The position numbers and the translations under genes are program-made. From the NCBI GenBank assembly GCA_016709665.1, contig JADJMI010000001.1, forward strand, positions 744,001 through 808,000: a stretch of 64,000 bases of DNA, in the 5' to 3' direction. Of this stretch, positions 7,405 through 15,586 are shown piece after piece. The stretch is from Betaproteobacteria bacterium. GTDB lineage: Bacteria; Pseudomonadota; Gammaproteobacteria; Burkholderiales; Usitatibacteraceae. How positions within the stretch are numbered: the first letter of the stretch is position 1; each line of letters begins with the position of its first letter. The notes beneath the pieces were generated by a model. It made no database searches, had not been told where the DNA came from, and was given only the letters and a program-made list of their open reading frames with translations.

Positions 7405-8502
7405 GTGGCCCCGACGAGCGTCGGCACCACCCCCGCCGGCACCCCGCGGCCCGCCTCCCGATCGACGGGCCGCACCGGCAACGAGGAATTCCACTCCGCC
7501 CCGCTGACGGTCGCGCAGGAGGCTGCCGTGCTCTACGCCGCCAATCACGCCGCGGCGGCGGAGTCCGTCCTTCGCGCCGAGACCCGCGATCCCGCGGGTC
7601 GCACCAATCGCCAGGCGTGGCTCATGCTCTTCGATCTCTTCGAGATCGCGCAGAATCGCGCGGAGTTCGACGCCCTTTCGATGCTCTACACCGTCCGCTT
7701 CGAGCAATCGCCTCCCGTGTGGGCCGGTGGCGCCGAGGCCGCCCACGACCCCAGGCGCGCCCAGAGCCGGGAGCGCAAGGATTTCTTCGCGCTGAAGCCC
7801 TCCGCGAACGGCGAACTCGCGGTCGAGATCGAGAAATTCCTCGCTTTCGCCGAGGACATGGGCACCGTCCGCCTCGATCTCGGCAAGATCGTGTCGATCA
7901 CGGCCACCGAGTCGGAGCTTCTCACGGTCGCCCTGCAGCGCCTGCGGCGCCTGAAGACGCCCATGTGGTTCAACGCCATGGAAACCCTCGAGCGCGTGCT
8001 CCGCGGGGCCTTCAACGAACGCGCCTCCGAGGCCACCAAGCCCTTCTGGCTCCTGCTCTTCGAGCTGCTCATCCTCCAGGGCAACGGCGACGCGTTCGAG
8101 GAGCTGGGCCTCGAGTTCGCCGTGGCCTTCGAGGTCTCGCCGCCCAACTGGGAAACGTACGTGAACACGATCGCGCAGGCCGCCGCCAAGGCACCCGCTG
8201 CAGCCGCCGCGTCCGTGCCCGAGCCCGGCTTCTCGCTCAAGGGGGTCATATCTCCCGCGAGCGGCAACCAGTTCGCCGACCTCGCCGGTTTCGCCGCCAC
8301 CCAGCAGGAGGCCGTGGTCGACATGGCCAAGGTCCTGCGCATCGATTTCGCGGCATGCCACCAGTTCTTCGAGGTGGTGAAGGCAATCCAGCTGGGCGGC
8401 AAGCGGGTAATCCTGTCGAATCTTTCGGAATTGAACGCCGCCCTCCTCGAGGCATTCGGGTTCAATCGACACGCCATCCTCATCCGGCGCAAGGCGAACT
8501 AG
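7405..8502 (+). CDS. STAS-like domain protein upstream of hslVU
   Basis: A 365-residue cytoplasmic protein without membrane segments. The N-terminal ~30 residues are Thr/Pro/Ser-rich and probably disordered. Residues 35-245 are helical, with two similar-looking parts (one around LFDLFEIAQNRAEFDALSMLY, one around LLFELLILQGNGDAFEELG), each followed by a short EQSPP or EVSPP motif, which suggests an internal duplication. The last ~90 residues (from GFSLKGVISP to HAILIRRK) resemble a STAS fold. GTG 7405 is 13 bases behind the DUF3299 stop, and hslV begins 12 bases downstream. Its function is unknown; the position points to a link with the HslVU protease. Confidence 0.7.
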   Translation: MAPTSVGTTPAGTPRPASRSTGRTGNEEFHSAPLTVAQEAAVLYAANHAAAAESVLRAETRDPAGRTNRQAWLMLFDLFEIAQNRAEFDALSMLYTVRFEQSPPVWAGGAEAAHDPRRAQSRERKDFFALKPSANGELAVEIEKFLAFAEDMGTVRLDLGKIVSITATESELLTVALQRLRRLKTPMWFNAMETLERVLRGAFNERASEATKPFWLLLFELLILQGNGDAFEELGLEFAVAFEVSPPNWETYVNTIAQAAAKAPAAAAASVPEPGFSLKGVISPASGNQFADLAGFAATQQEAVVDMAKVLRIDFAACHQFFEVVKAIQLGGKRVILSNLSELNAALLEAFGFNRHAILIRRKAN

Positions 8503-8514
8503 GGCCCCGATCCC

Positions 8515-9063
8515 ATGACCGAGGAGAATTTCCACGGCACCACCATCGTCTGCGTGCGGCGCGGCGAGCGCGTCGCCATGGGCGGCGACGGCCAGGTCAC
8601 GCTCGGCAATGTCGTCATCAAGGCGACCGCCCGCAAGGTGAGGCGCCTCTACCAGGACCGCGTCCTCGCCGGTTTCGCCGGCGCGACCGCCGACGCGTTC
8701 ACGCTCTTCGAGCGCTTCGAGGCCAAGCTCGACAAGCACCAGGGCCACCTCCTGCGCTCCGCGGTGGAACTCGCCAAGGACTGGCGCACCGACCGCATGC
8801 TGCGCCGGCTCGAGGCGATGCTCGCCGTGGCCGACCGCGAGTCCTCCCTTCTGATCACCGGCAATGGCGACGTGCTCGAGCCCGAGCGCGGCATCGTCGC
8901 CATGGGCAGCGGCGGCGCTTACGCCCAGGCCGCGGCGATCGCGCTGCTCGCCAACACGGCACTCGAGCCCGCGGAGATCGTGAAGAAATCCCTCGAGATC
9001 GCCGGCGAGATCTGCATCTACACGAACCAGAACCACGTGATCGAGACGCTCCAGGCCCCGTGA
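8515..9063 (+). CDS. hslV: ATP-dependent protease subunit HslV
   Basis: Peptidase subunit of the HslUV (ClpQY) protease, a dodecameric N-terminal-nucleophile hydrolase. The protein has 182 residues. The catalytic threonine is Thr9, exposed after removal of an eight-residue propeptide (MTEENFHG) before TTIVCVRR. Most HslV proteins are processed this way, though E. coli has only the initiator Met. Family motifs GGDGQVT and GSGGAYA are intact. The stop overlaps the proposed GTG start of hslU, so the stoichiometric partner is translationally coupled. Confidence 0.97.
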   Translation: MTEENFHGTTIVCVRRGERVAMGGDGQVTLGNVVIKATARKVRRLYQDRVLAGFAGATADAFTLFERFEAKLDKHQGHLLRSAVELAKDWRTDRMLRRLEAMLAVADRESSLLITGNGDVLEPERGIVAMGSGGAYAQAAAIALLANTALEPAEIVKKSLEIAGEICIYTNQNHVIETLQAP

Positions 9064-10409
9064 GCCCCGACGAATCGCCCGCCGCCCCCGTGCCGCCCGC
9101 GCCGATGATGACGCCGCCGGAGATCGTCCACGAACTCGACAAGCACATCGTCGGGCAGAACGCGGCCAAGAAGGCCGTCGCGATCGCCCTTCGCAACCGC
9201 TGGCGCCGCTCCCGGGTGGAGGAGCCGCTGCGCGGCGAGATCACGCCCAAGAACATCCTCATGATCGGGCCCACGGGCGTGGGCAAGACCGAGATCGCGC
9301 GCCGCCTCGCCCGCCTGGCGAACGCGCCCTTCGTCAAGGTGGAGGCCACCAAGTTCACCGAGGTCGGCTACGTGGGGCGCGACGTGGACACGATCATCCG
9401 CGACCTGGCCGAGGTCGCCATCAAGAACACGCGCGAGCAGGAGATGCAGAAGGTGCGCGCCCGCGCCGAGGACGCCGCCGAGGAGCGGATTCTCGACGCG
9501 CTGCTGCCCGGCGTGCCCGCCGCGGAATCGGGCGAGTCCGGCACGACCCGGCAGCGCTTCCGCAAGATGCTTCGCGAAGGCAAGCTCGGCGACAAGGAAA
9601 TCGAGGTGGATCTCGCCCAGGCCGGCGGCGCCGAGATCCTCGCTCCCCCCGGCATGGAGGAGCTCTCGCAGCAGTTGCAGGGCCTTTTCGCGAACCTCGG
9701 CCAGGCGCGGCGCGTGCGCCGCCGGATGCCGATCCGCGAGGCGATGGCCGCGCTCGCCCAGGAGGAGGCGGGCCGGCTCGTGAACGAGGACGAGATCCGC
9801 GTGAAGGCGATGCGGGCGGTCGAGCAGGACGGCATCGTGTTCCTCGACGAGATCGACAAGATCGCGAGCCGCGGCGAGCTCGCCGGCGCCGACGTGTCGC
9901 GCCAGGGCGTCCAGCGCGACCTGCTGCCGCTCGTGGAGGGCACCGCCGTCACCACCAAGCACGGCGTGGTCCGCACCGATCACATCCTCTTCATCGCGAG
10001 CGGCGCGTTCCATCTCTCGCGCCCGTCGGACCTCATCCCGGAACTGCAGGGGCGACTGCCCATCCGCGTGGAGCTCTCGAGCCTGTCGGTGGAGGACTTC
10101 GAGCGCATCCTCACCTCGACGGACGCCTGCCTCACGATGCAATATCGCGCGCTCCTCGCCACCGAGGGCGTCGCGATCGACTTCGCGCCCGAGGCCGTTC
10201 GCCGCATCGCCGAGATCGCCTTCTCGGTGAACGAGTCCACCGAGAACATCGGGGCGAGGCGCCTTCATACCGTGATGGAGAAGCTTCTCGAGGACATTTC
10301 CTTCGACGCCGGATCCGGCGACCGCGCGATCCGCATCGACGCGGCCTACGTGGACGCGCGTCTCGCCGGGCTCGCGCGGCAAGAGGACCTCGCGCGGTAC
10401 GTTCTCTAG
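9060..10409 (+). CDS. hslU: ATP-dependent protease ATPase subunit HslU
   Basis: AAA+ unfoldase that feeds substrates to HslV. GTG 9060 (GTGA overlap with hslV) gives 449 residues; ATG 9105 or 9108 (MTPPEIVHELDKHIVGQ) gives a more family-like N-terminus of 433-434 residues and is a real alternative. Walker A is GPTGVGKTE and the pore motif is EVGYVGRD. The I-domain insertion covers roughly 110-245 and is Ala/Glu-rich. Walker B is GIVFLDEIDKI, and the sensor-2 region is STENIGARRLHT. The C-terminal tail ends YVL; family tails end in a similar hydrophobic motif that docks into HslV. Confidence 0.96.
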   Translation: MSPDESPAAPVPPAPMMTPPEIVHELDKHIVGQNAAKKAVAIALRNRWRRSRVEEPLRGEITPKNILMIGPTGVGKTEIARRLARLANAPFVKVEATKFTEVGYVGRDVDTIIRDLAEVAIKNTREQEMQKVRARAEDAAEERILDALLPGVPAAESGESGTTRQRFRKMLREGKLGDKEIEVDLAQAGGAEILAPPGMEELSQQLQGLFANLGQARRVRRRMPIREAMAALAQEEAGRLVNEDEIRVKAMRAVEQDGIVFLDEIDKIASRGELAGADVSRQGVQRDLLPLVEGTAVTTKHGVVRTDHILFIASGAFHLSRPSDLIPELQGRLPIRVELSSLSVEDFERILTSTDACLTMQYRALLATEGVAIDFAPEAVRRIAEIAFSVNESTENIGARRLHTVMEKLLEDISFDAGSGDRAIRIDAAYVDARLAGLARQEDLARYVL

Positions 10410-10485
10410 CGCCGCAAGATTCCGTCACCCCGCCGGCGGCATCCGTCACGATCGCTCCCGCGGCCCCGGCGCACAATCCCGCGTC

Positions 10486-11319
10486 ATGAGGCTCCTCGCC
10501 CCGCTCGCGTTCCTGGCCGCCGGTTGCGCCGCCATGCCCGCCATTGCACCGCCCGATTCGCCCGCGACGCTCTCCGCGGCCGAGTCCGCGTTCGCCGCGC
10601 AGTCCGTTCGCGAAGGCATGCGGGCCGCCTTTCTTTCCTGGCTCGCTCCCGGCGCGGTCCTCTTTCGCGCCGGTCCCGTCGATGGCCTCGCGGAAATCGC
10701 CCGCAACCCCGACCCGCCGATCGTCCTCGACTGGCGCCCGGCGTTCGTCGAGGTTTCGGCCTCGGGCGAGATGGGCCTGTCGACGGGGCCATGGCGCATC
10801 CGAAGCAAGGCGGATCCGTCGCGTCCCGAGCGGTACGGCCAATTCGTTTCGGTCTGGAAGCGGCCTCCGGGCGGCCCGTGGCGCGTCTGGGTTGACCTGG
10901 GCATTTCCCATCCGGGCCCGGCCCTGTGGGATGCCCCGCTCGAGGCAGGCTTCACGCCGCCGTCTTCCGCCGGGGGCAGCGCGGACAAAGCGGAGGCCGC
11001 GTTCGCGCGGATGGCGCGCGCCTCCGGCCATGCGGCCGCCTACGCGGCGTGGGCATCGCCTTCCGTGCGGGTCTACCGCGACGGCAAGGCGCCGTTTCTC
11101 GGCCGCGAGGCGGCCCTCGGGTCGCCAGCCGCGCAAGGCGCGGCGCAATGGACGCTCGATCGTCTAGAAACCAGCCAGGCCGGCGACTTCGGATTGGCGA
11201 TCGGACGCTTCGGCCCGGCTGACGGCGCCAAGGCGGGCGATTTCGTCCGCATTTGGCGCCGGGAGGCCGCCGGCTGGCGGATCGCGCTCGACGTGGTCGA
11301 CGAGGTCAAGCCGAAATAG
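10486..11319 (+). CDS. Putative lipoprotein with two NTF2-like (SnoaL/DUF4440) domains
   Basis: A 277-residue protein with a short hydrophobic leader ending FLAAGCAAM. The lipobox-like AAGC suggests lipid attachment at Cys14, though Ala at -3 is atypical. Two parts resemble each other and the NTF2-like fold: about 30-150 (starts AESAFAAQSVREGMRAAFLS, ends WRVWVDLG) and about 165-275 (starts AEAAFARMARASGHAAAYAA, ends WRIALDVVDE). Each has an acidic/aromatic helix, a Ser/Pro-Val-(Leu/Arg)-(Phe/Val)-(Arg/Tyr) strand and a closing WR strand. Small-molecule binding is plausible, but no catalytic residues can be assigned. It converges on bufC, and the two stops overlap by 14 bases. Confidence 0.65.
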   Translation: MRLLAPLAFLAAGCAAMPAIAPPDSPATLSAAESAFAAQSVREGMRAAFLSWLAPGAVLFRAGPVDGLAEIARNPDPPIVLDWRPAFVEVSASGEMGLSTGPWRIRSKADPSRPERYGQFVSVWKRPPGGPWRVWVDLGISHPGPALWDAPLEAGFTPPSSAGGSADKAEAAFARMARASGHAAAYAAWASPSVRVYRDGKAPFLGREAALGSPAAQGAAQWTLDRLETSQAGDFGLAIGRFGPADGAKAGDFVRIWRREAAGWRIALDVVDEVKPK

Positions 11320-12091
11320 GCGACGGGCCGACGGGGATTTCCGTCCGGAACGCGGCCAGTACGCCGTGGCTGGCGAGTTGCTCGAGGAATGCGGGAAGAT
11401 CCCAGTCGGGCTCGCCGGTGGCCTCCTCCAGGCCCCGGCCCGCTGCCAGCGCCTCGACGAAAGCGGCCTCCCGCGGAGCCAGCGCCACGGCGCGCACCCG
11501 TCCCGTCTCACGCCAGACGAGCACCGTGTCCTCTCCCTCAACCCGGTCGGGCGTGCCGTCGCGGTCGGACTGGTTGGCTTCCCAGATCGCGAGGATCGGC
11601 CAGGACGATCTCACCACGCTCACGGATGGCCGGAACGCGAAACGCAGGTCGCCCTGGGCCTCGGGCGGGACCCGCGCGAGGGCGTCGAAGTCCAGCGGTT
11701 CACCGTCACCGGCCATCGTCGCTTCGTGACAAGCCCAATCGAGACGCGCGACATCCGCGAGCCAGGGCATCGAGGCGGCCGGCGGATAGTGCTCGAGGAA
11801 CGCCGCGAAGCCGTCCCCGAACCGGTTCAGGTCGCCGGACTGCGGCGGATCGGCGCGGGCGAACCGGCTCGCGGCTTCGTGGAAGTACGCGTCACCCACC
11901 AGGCGTACCACCACCGGATGGGCGCCGCGCAGTGCCCCCACGAGATTCGCGGTGACCGCGCGGCCATAGATCGCCAGGCGGCGCACGCCCTCGTCGCCCC
12001 CGGGCTCGATGGACGAGGCGATCGCTTCCGGGTCCCCCCCGAGCACCGCCCGCGCGAACGATTCCTGCAGAGCCCGCAGGGCGGCGCTCAC
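11306..12091 (-). CDS. bufC: DUF2063 protein, bufferin maturation partner (BufC-like)
   Basis: A 261-residue cytoplasmic protein. The N-terminal part (about 1-100, LQESFARAVL ... GDAYFHEAASRFARADPP) is the DUF2063 putative DNA-binding domain, which in MNIO systems acts as the precursor-recognition partner of the oxygenase. The C-terminal part (about 120-255) is a beta-rich domain ending in a winged-helix-like PAFLEQLASHGVL segment. Start is GTG 12091 in a GTGA overlap with the bufB stop, so the two are coupled. Known BufC/MbnC proteins form a heterodimer with the DUF692 enzyme. The assignment rests on the domain and the bufA-bufB-bufC order. Confidence 0.8.
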   Translation of the reverse strand: MSAALRALQESFARAVLGGDPEAIASSIEPGGDEGVRRLAIYGRAVTANLVGALRGAHPVVVRLVGDAYFHEAASRFARADPPQSGDLNRFGDGFAAFLEHYPPAASMPWLADVARLDWACHEATMAGDGEPLDFDALARVPPEAQGDLRFAFRPSVSVVRSSWPILAIWEANQSDRDGTPDRVEGEDTVLVWRETGRVRAVALAPREAAFVEALAAGRGLEEATGEPDWDLPAFLEQLASHGVLAAFRTEIPVGPSPISA

Positions 12092-12951
12092 GCGGCGCCC
12101 CTCGCGCGATCGCCCGCGCGGCGAAGCACGGCTGTCGCCTTGTCGGCCTCCGCGACGAGCACCTCGAGGGGGGGGATGTTCGTGTCCCATTCGACGAGCG
12201 TCGGCACCGGCCCCAGCCGGGCGATCGTCTCCTCGTAGAGCGCCCACACGTCGGGAAGCACCCGGGCGCCGTGGCTGTCGACGAGGCCGTCCCCGGTGCG
12301 CTCGGGGCCCGCGAGGTGGATCTCCCCGACGCTGGCCGGCTCGATGGCCGCGAGAAAGGCGCGCGCGTCGGTGCCGTGGTTCTCGGCGTTCACGTATGCG
12401 TTGTTCACGTCGAGCAGGACGCCGCAGCCGGTGCGCCGCGCCACCTGCGCGACGAACTCGCCCTCCGGAATCGTCGATTCGCGAAAGCGCACGTAGGCCG
12501 AGACGTTTTCGACGAGGATCCGCCGGCCGAGGCGTTCCTGGGCCTCGTCCACCCGGGCACAGACGACGCCGAGACTTTCCTCGGAATACGGCAACGGCAG
12601 CAGTTCGCCCAGGTTGCGTCCGCCGAGGCGCGACCAGCACAGGTGCTCCGAGACGAGCGCGGGCTCGATGCGCGACACCAGGCGGGCGAGGCGGTCGAGG
12701 TGCACGGGATCGAGACCGTCCACGCTGCCGAGGGACAGGGCGACGCCGTGCAGGCTCACCGCGTAATCCGCCCGGAAACGCTCGAGCCAGGCGAGCGCAG
12801 GACCGCCGTCGGCGAAGTAGTTCTCGCTGTGCACCTCGAGGAAGGAGACGGCGGGCCGGCTGCCGGCCAGCGCCGCGAAATGGGGCGTGCGCAGGCCGAT
12901 GCCGGCCTGGCGAGGGTCCGGCGCGCGCAGCGGAAAGCGCGCGGCGCCCAA
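12088..12951 (-). CDS. bufB: DUF692 multinuclear non-heme iron oxygenase (MNIO), BufB-like
   Basis: TIM-barrel enzyme of 287 residues that, in characterised relatives (MbnB, BufB), uses a di- or tri-iron centre to convert cysteines of a peptide precursor. Likely metal ligands are all present: SLHG (His68), SEHL (Glu102, His103), VENV (Glu149, Asn150), LLDVNN (Asp181), EIHLAG (His212), VDSHG (Asp225, His227) and VEWD (Glu254). The best start is TTG 12951, nine bases after the bufA stop, leading directly into the conserved GIGLRTPHF. An upstream extension in this frame would only be a shadow of bufA. It is the core enzyme of the cluster. Confidence 0.85.
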   Translation of the reverse strand: MGAARFPLRAPDPRQAGIGLRTPHFAALAGSRPAVSFLEVHSENYFADGGPALAWLERFRADYAVSLHGVALSLGSVDGLDPVHLDRLARLVSRIEPALVSEHLCWSRLGGRNLGELLPLPYSEESLGVVCARVDEAQERLGRRILVENVSAYVRFRESTIPEGEFVAQVARRTGCGVLLDVNNAYVNAENHGTDARAFLAAIEPASVGEIHLAGPERTGDGLVDSHGARVLPDVWALYEETIARLGPVPTLVEWDTNIPPLEVLVAEADKATAVLRRAGDRARGAA

Positions 12952-12959
12952 CGCGGGCG

Positions 12960-13241
12960 CTACTTCTTCGGCGCCGCAGGCGCCTTCAGCTTGCCGCCGA
13001 GCTTCTCGCAGGTGCCCTTGGCGACCAGCTTCCATTCGTCGGGCTGGTTGTCCCTCTTGGCGAGGCCGGCGCAGGCGTGGGTGGCGGTGCCGCAGTCGTT
13101 CTGGCCCTTCTTCGCGATGCCGTAGCACTTCTCCTTGCCGGCCGGGGCGGCGCCGTCATGGGCCTGGGCGGCGGCCGAGCCCACGCCCAGGGCGATCACG
13201 CCGGCAAGGGCGCTGCGAATGAGGTTGCGCTTCGAGTTCAT
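12960..13241 (-). CDS. bufA: DUF2282 precursor peptide, bufferin-like RiPP
   Basis: A 93-residue exported peptide precursor of the DUF2282 family. A Sec signal covers residues 1-27 (core ALAGVIALGVGSAAA, likely cleavage after AQA). The mature part has four cysteines at 39, 50, 57 and 78, in the motifs EKCYGIAKKGQNDC, HACAGLAK and KGTCEKLGG. This spacing matches bufferin-1-type peptides, in which the MNIO enzyme converts cysteines to thiooxazole-type heterocycles that bind copper in the periplasm. The tail is Ala/Pro/Lys-rich. A GGAG ribosome-binding site lies 8 bases before the ATG, and a TATGAT that could serve as -10 is at 13295-13300. Upstream genes sit on the other strand, so it leads its operon. 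Confidence 0.85.
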   Translation of the reverse strand: MNSKRNLIRSALAGVIALGVGSAAAQAHDGAAPAGKEKCYGIAKKGQNDCGTATHACAGLAKRDNQPDEWKLVAKGTCEKLGGKLKAPAAPKK

Positions 13242-13317
13242 GGGTATCTCCGGGGGTTCGGCGTCGCGCGACTCCTTCCGGCGACGGGCGGCAAATCATA
13301 GCATCGCGCCCCCCCCT

Positions 13318-13345
13318 TTTTCCCGGGGGAGTGGCCGCCTACAAT
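13318..13345 (+). promoter_or_regulatory. Candidate argB promoter
   Basis: TACAAT at 13340-13345 matches five of six -10 bases. A weak -35 (TTTTCC, 13318-13323) lies 16 bases upstream. It lies in the 142-base divergent spacer between bufA and argB and would give a leader of about 30 bases. Confidence 0.35.
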
Positions 13346-13383
13346 ACGCGGGCGGTATCCCTCCCCTCTACGCGCCCGACCCC

Positions 13384-14292
13384 ATGCCCCCGAAAGTCAG
13401 TTCCGCCCAGAAAGCCGAAGTGCTCATCGAAGCGCTGCCCTACATCCAGCGCTTCTACGACAAGACGATCGTGGTGAAGTACGGCGGCAACGCGATGACC
13501 GACATCGCCCTGCAGGAGGATTTCGCCGAGGACATCGTCCTGCTCAAGCTCATCGGCATGAACGTCGTGGTGGTGCACGGCGCGGGCCCGCAGATCGGCG
13601 CGTTGCTGCAGAAGCTCGGCAAGCAGAGCGAGTTCATCCAGGGGATGCGCGTCACCGACGACGAGACGCTCGACGTGGTGGAGATGGTGCTCGGCGGCCT
13701 CATCAACCAGGAGATCGTCACGCTCATCAACAAGGCGGGCGGCAAGGCCGTCGGGCTCACGGGCAAGGACGGCCACTTCATCCACGCGCGCAAGCTGAAG
13801 ATCCCGAGCAAGGAAGACAAGAAGAAGAAGATCGACGTGGGCCTCGTGGGCGAGGTCGTGCGCATCGACCCGGAGATCATCCAGCTCCTCGACGAGCGCG
13901 ACTTCATCCCCGTCATCGCGCCCATCGGCGCCGACGAGAACGGCACGGCCTACAACATCAACGCGGACGTCGCCGCCGGCAAGCTCGCGATCACGCTGCA
14001 GGCCGAAAAGCTCATCCTGCTCACCAACACCACGGGCGTCCTCGACAAGGAAGGCAAGGTCATCACCGGCCTCACCTCCAAGAAGGTGAAGGAGATGATC
14101 GACGACGGGACGATCTCGGGCGGCATGCTGCCGAAGGTCGAGTGCGCGCTCGATGCCGTGAAGAGCGGCGTGAAGAGCGCCCACATCATCGACGGGCGCG
14201 TCTCGCACGCGCTCCTGCTCGAGGTGCTCACCAGTTCCGGCGTGGGCACGCTGATCCGCGGCGCCGCGGCGAACCGCGCGGACCACCGGTAG
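13384..14292 (+). CDS. argB: Acetylglutamate kinase ArgB
   Basis: Phosphorylates N-acetylglutamate in the second step of arginine synthesis (cytoplasm). 302 residues from ATG 13384; the frame is open further upstream but without family-like sequence. Visible hallmarks are the nucleotide-binding VVKYGGNAM near residue 33, VVVHGAGPQIG for the acetylglutamate site, and the catalytic-lysine region GGMLPKVECAL. The helix before the core (SAQKAEVLIEALPYIQRFY) is of the kind found in arginine-inhibited hexameric ArgB, so feedback control is likely. It stands alone; neighbours on both sides run on the minus strand. Confidence 0.96.
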   Translation: MPPKVSSAQKAEVLIEALPYIQRFYDKTIVVKYGGNAMTDIALQEDFAEDIVLLKLIGMNVVVVHGAGPQIGALLQKLGKQSEFIQGMRVTDDETLDVVEMVLGGLINQEIVTLINKAGGKAVGLTGKDGHFIHARKLKIPSKEDKKKKIDVGLVGEVVRIDPEIIQLLDERDFIPVIAPIGADENGTAYNINADVAAGKLAITLQAEKLILLTNTTGVLDKEGKVITGLTSKKVKEMIDDGTISGGMLPKVECALDAVKSGVKSAHIIDGRVSHALLLEVLTSSGVGTLIRGAAANRADHR

Positions 14293-14416
14293 ACTTTCAA
14301 GGCACCCGGCGAGAGGCCCCGCCGCCTTCGCGGGGATCGCCGGCAAGCCGCAGACGGTCGCGGCCGACACGGCCCCGATGGCCGCAGGCCAGGAGGCTCC
14401 AGGGCGGCGAGCGACC

Positions 14417-15571
14417 CTACGCCATCGCCCCGATTCCGGCGATGCCCATCGCCAGGCGCGCGTAGCCGTACGCGAGCCAGCCGACGACGCGCTCGCCGAA
14501 GGGCCGGCGCTTCCAGAGCAGGCGAGGCACGGCCTTGGCACCGAGGCGGATTTCCTGGTCGATCGACGCGCGCAGTTCCCGCGCGAACGCGTCGTTCATC
14601 ACCGCCACGTTGGCCTCCCGCGCCAGGAGCAGGCTGAAGGGATCCAGGTTCGACGAGCCGACCGTCGCCCATCGTCCGTCCACGCACGCGGCCTTGGCGT
14701 GCAGCTCGCTGCGATCGTATTCGTAGATCTCGACGCCGTGGTCGAGCAGCGTGCCGTAGAGCACGCGGCTCGCCTGCTGGAAGAGGCGGTGGTCCGACCA
14801 GCCCTGCACGACGATCGCCACGCGAACCCCGCGGCCGGCGGCCTCCATGAGCGCGTGGCGCATGCGCCAGCCGGGCATGAAATAGGCACAGGCGATGAAG
14901 ATCTCGCGCCGGGCGGCCCGGATGCCCTCGAGGTACAGCGCCTCGATGTCGTGGCGGTGGCGGAAGTTGTCGCGATGGACGAAGGCGGCCGTCGTGTCGC
15001 CCACGGGACCCGGGTGCACCGGGGGCGGCGCCTGCACGGATTCGCGCTCGCGGCGAGCGAGGGTCGAGACGAGCCACCACAGGCGGTGGACCACCGGGTA
15101 GATGTCCGCGAGCAGGGGCCCTTCCACGCGCACCGCATAGTCGTAGCGCGGCCCCTCGCCTTCGTGACCCGTGCGATCGTCGAGGATATTGATGCCGCCG
15201 ACGAATCCCACCCTGCCGTCGACCAGGGCGATCTTGCGGTGCAGGCGCCGCAGGCGATTGCGGCGCAGGCGCATCCAGCCCCGCTCGGGGCGGAAACGCC
15301 GCACGACCACGCCGGCGGCTTCCATGTGCGCGACCAACCGGGCCGGCAGGTCGCGGGAGCCGAAACCGTCGACCAGGAGGCGCACTCGAGCGCCGCGCGC
15401 CGCCGCGCGCGAGAGCGCGTGGGCGACGACGCGGCCCGCCTCGTCGTCCTCGAAGATGTAGGTCTCGAGCCGCACGTCCGACATGGCCGAGTCGATGGCC
15501 GCGACGAGCGCGGGGAAGAACTCCGCGCCGTTGCGAAGGAGCGTGAGCCGGTTGCCGGCGACGAGATTCAC
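14417..15571 (-). CDS. clsB: Cardiolipin synthase ClsB-type (phospholipase D family)
   Basis: A 384-residue member of the phospholipase D superfamily, of the ClsB (YbhO) type, which makes cardiolipin at the inner membrane. Two HKD motifs are intact: His111-Lys113-Asp118 (HRKIALVD) and His291-Lys293-Asp298 (HAKAACVD). Unlike ClsA it has no N-terminal membrane helices, as expected for ClsB; a hydrophobic C-terminal segment (WLAYGYARLAMGIAGIGAMA) may touch the membrane. Start is GTG 15571. The upstream gene is a ybhP-type endonuclease/phosphatase, the same pairing as ybhP-clsB in E. coli. It ends a seven-gene minus-strand run. Confidence 0.88.
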   Translation of the reverse strand: MNLVAGNRLTLLRNGAEFFPALVAAIDSAMSDVRLETYIFEDDEAGRVVAHALSRAAARGARVRLLVDGFGSRDLPARLVAHMEAAGVVVRRFRPERGWMRLRRNRLRRLHRKIALVDGRVGFVGGINILDDRTGHEGEGPRYDYAVRVEGPLLADIYPVVHRLWWLVSTLARRERESVQAPPPVHPGPVGDTTAAFVHRDNFRHRHDIEALYLEGIRAARREIFIACAYFMPGWRMRHALMEAAGRGVRVAIVVQGWSDHRLFQQASRVLYGTLLDHGVEIYEYDRSELHAKAACVDGRWATVGSSNLDPFSLLLAREANVAVMNDAFARELRASIDQEIRLGAKAVPRLLWKRRPFGERVVGWLAYGYARLAMGIAGIGAMA

Positions 15572-15586
15572 GACCGGGCGCTCCCG

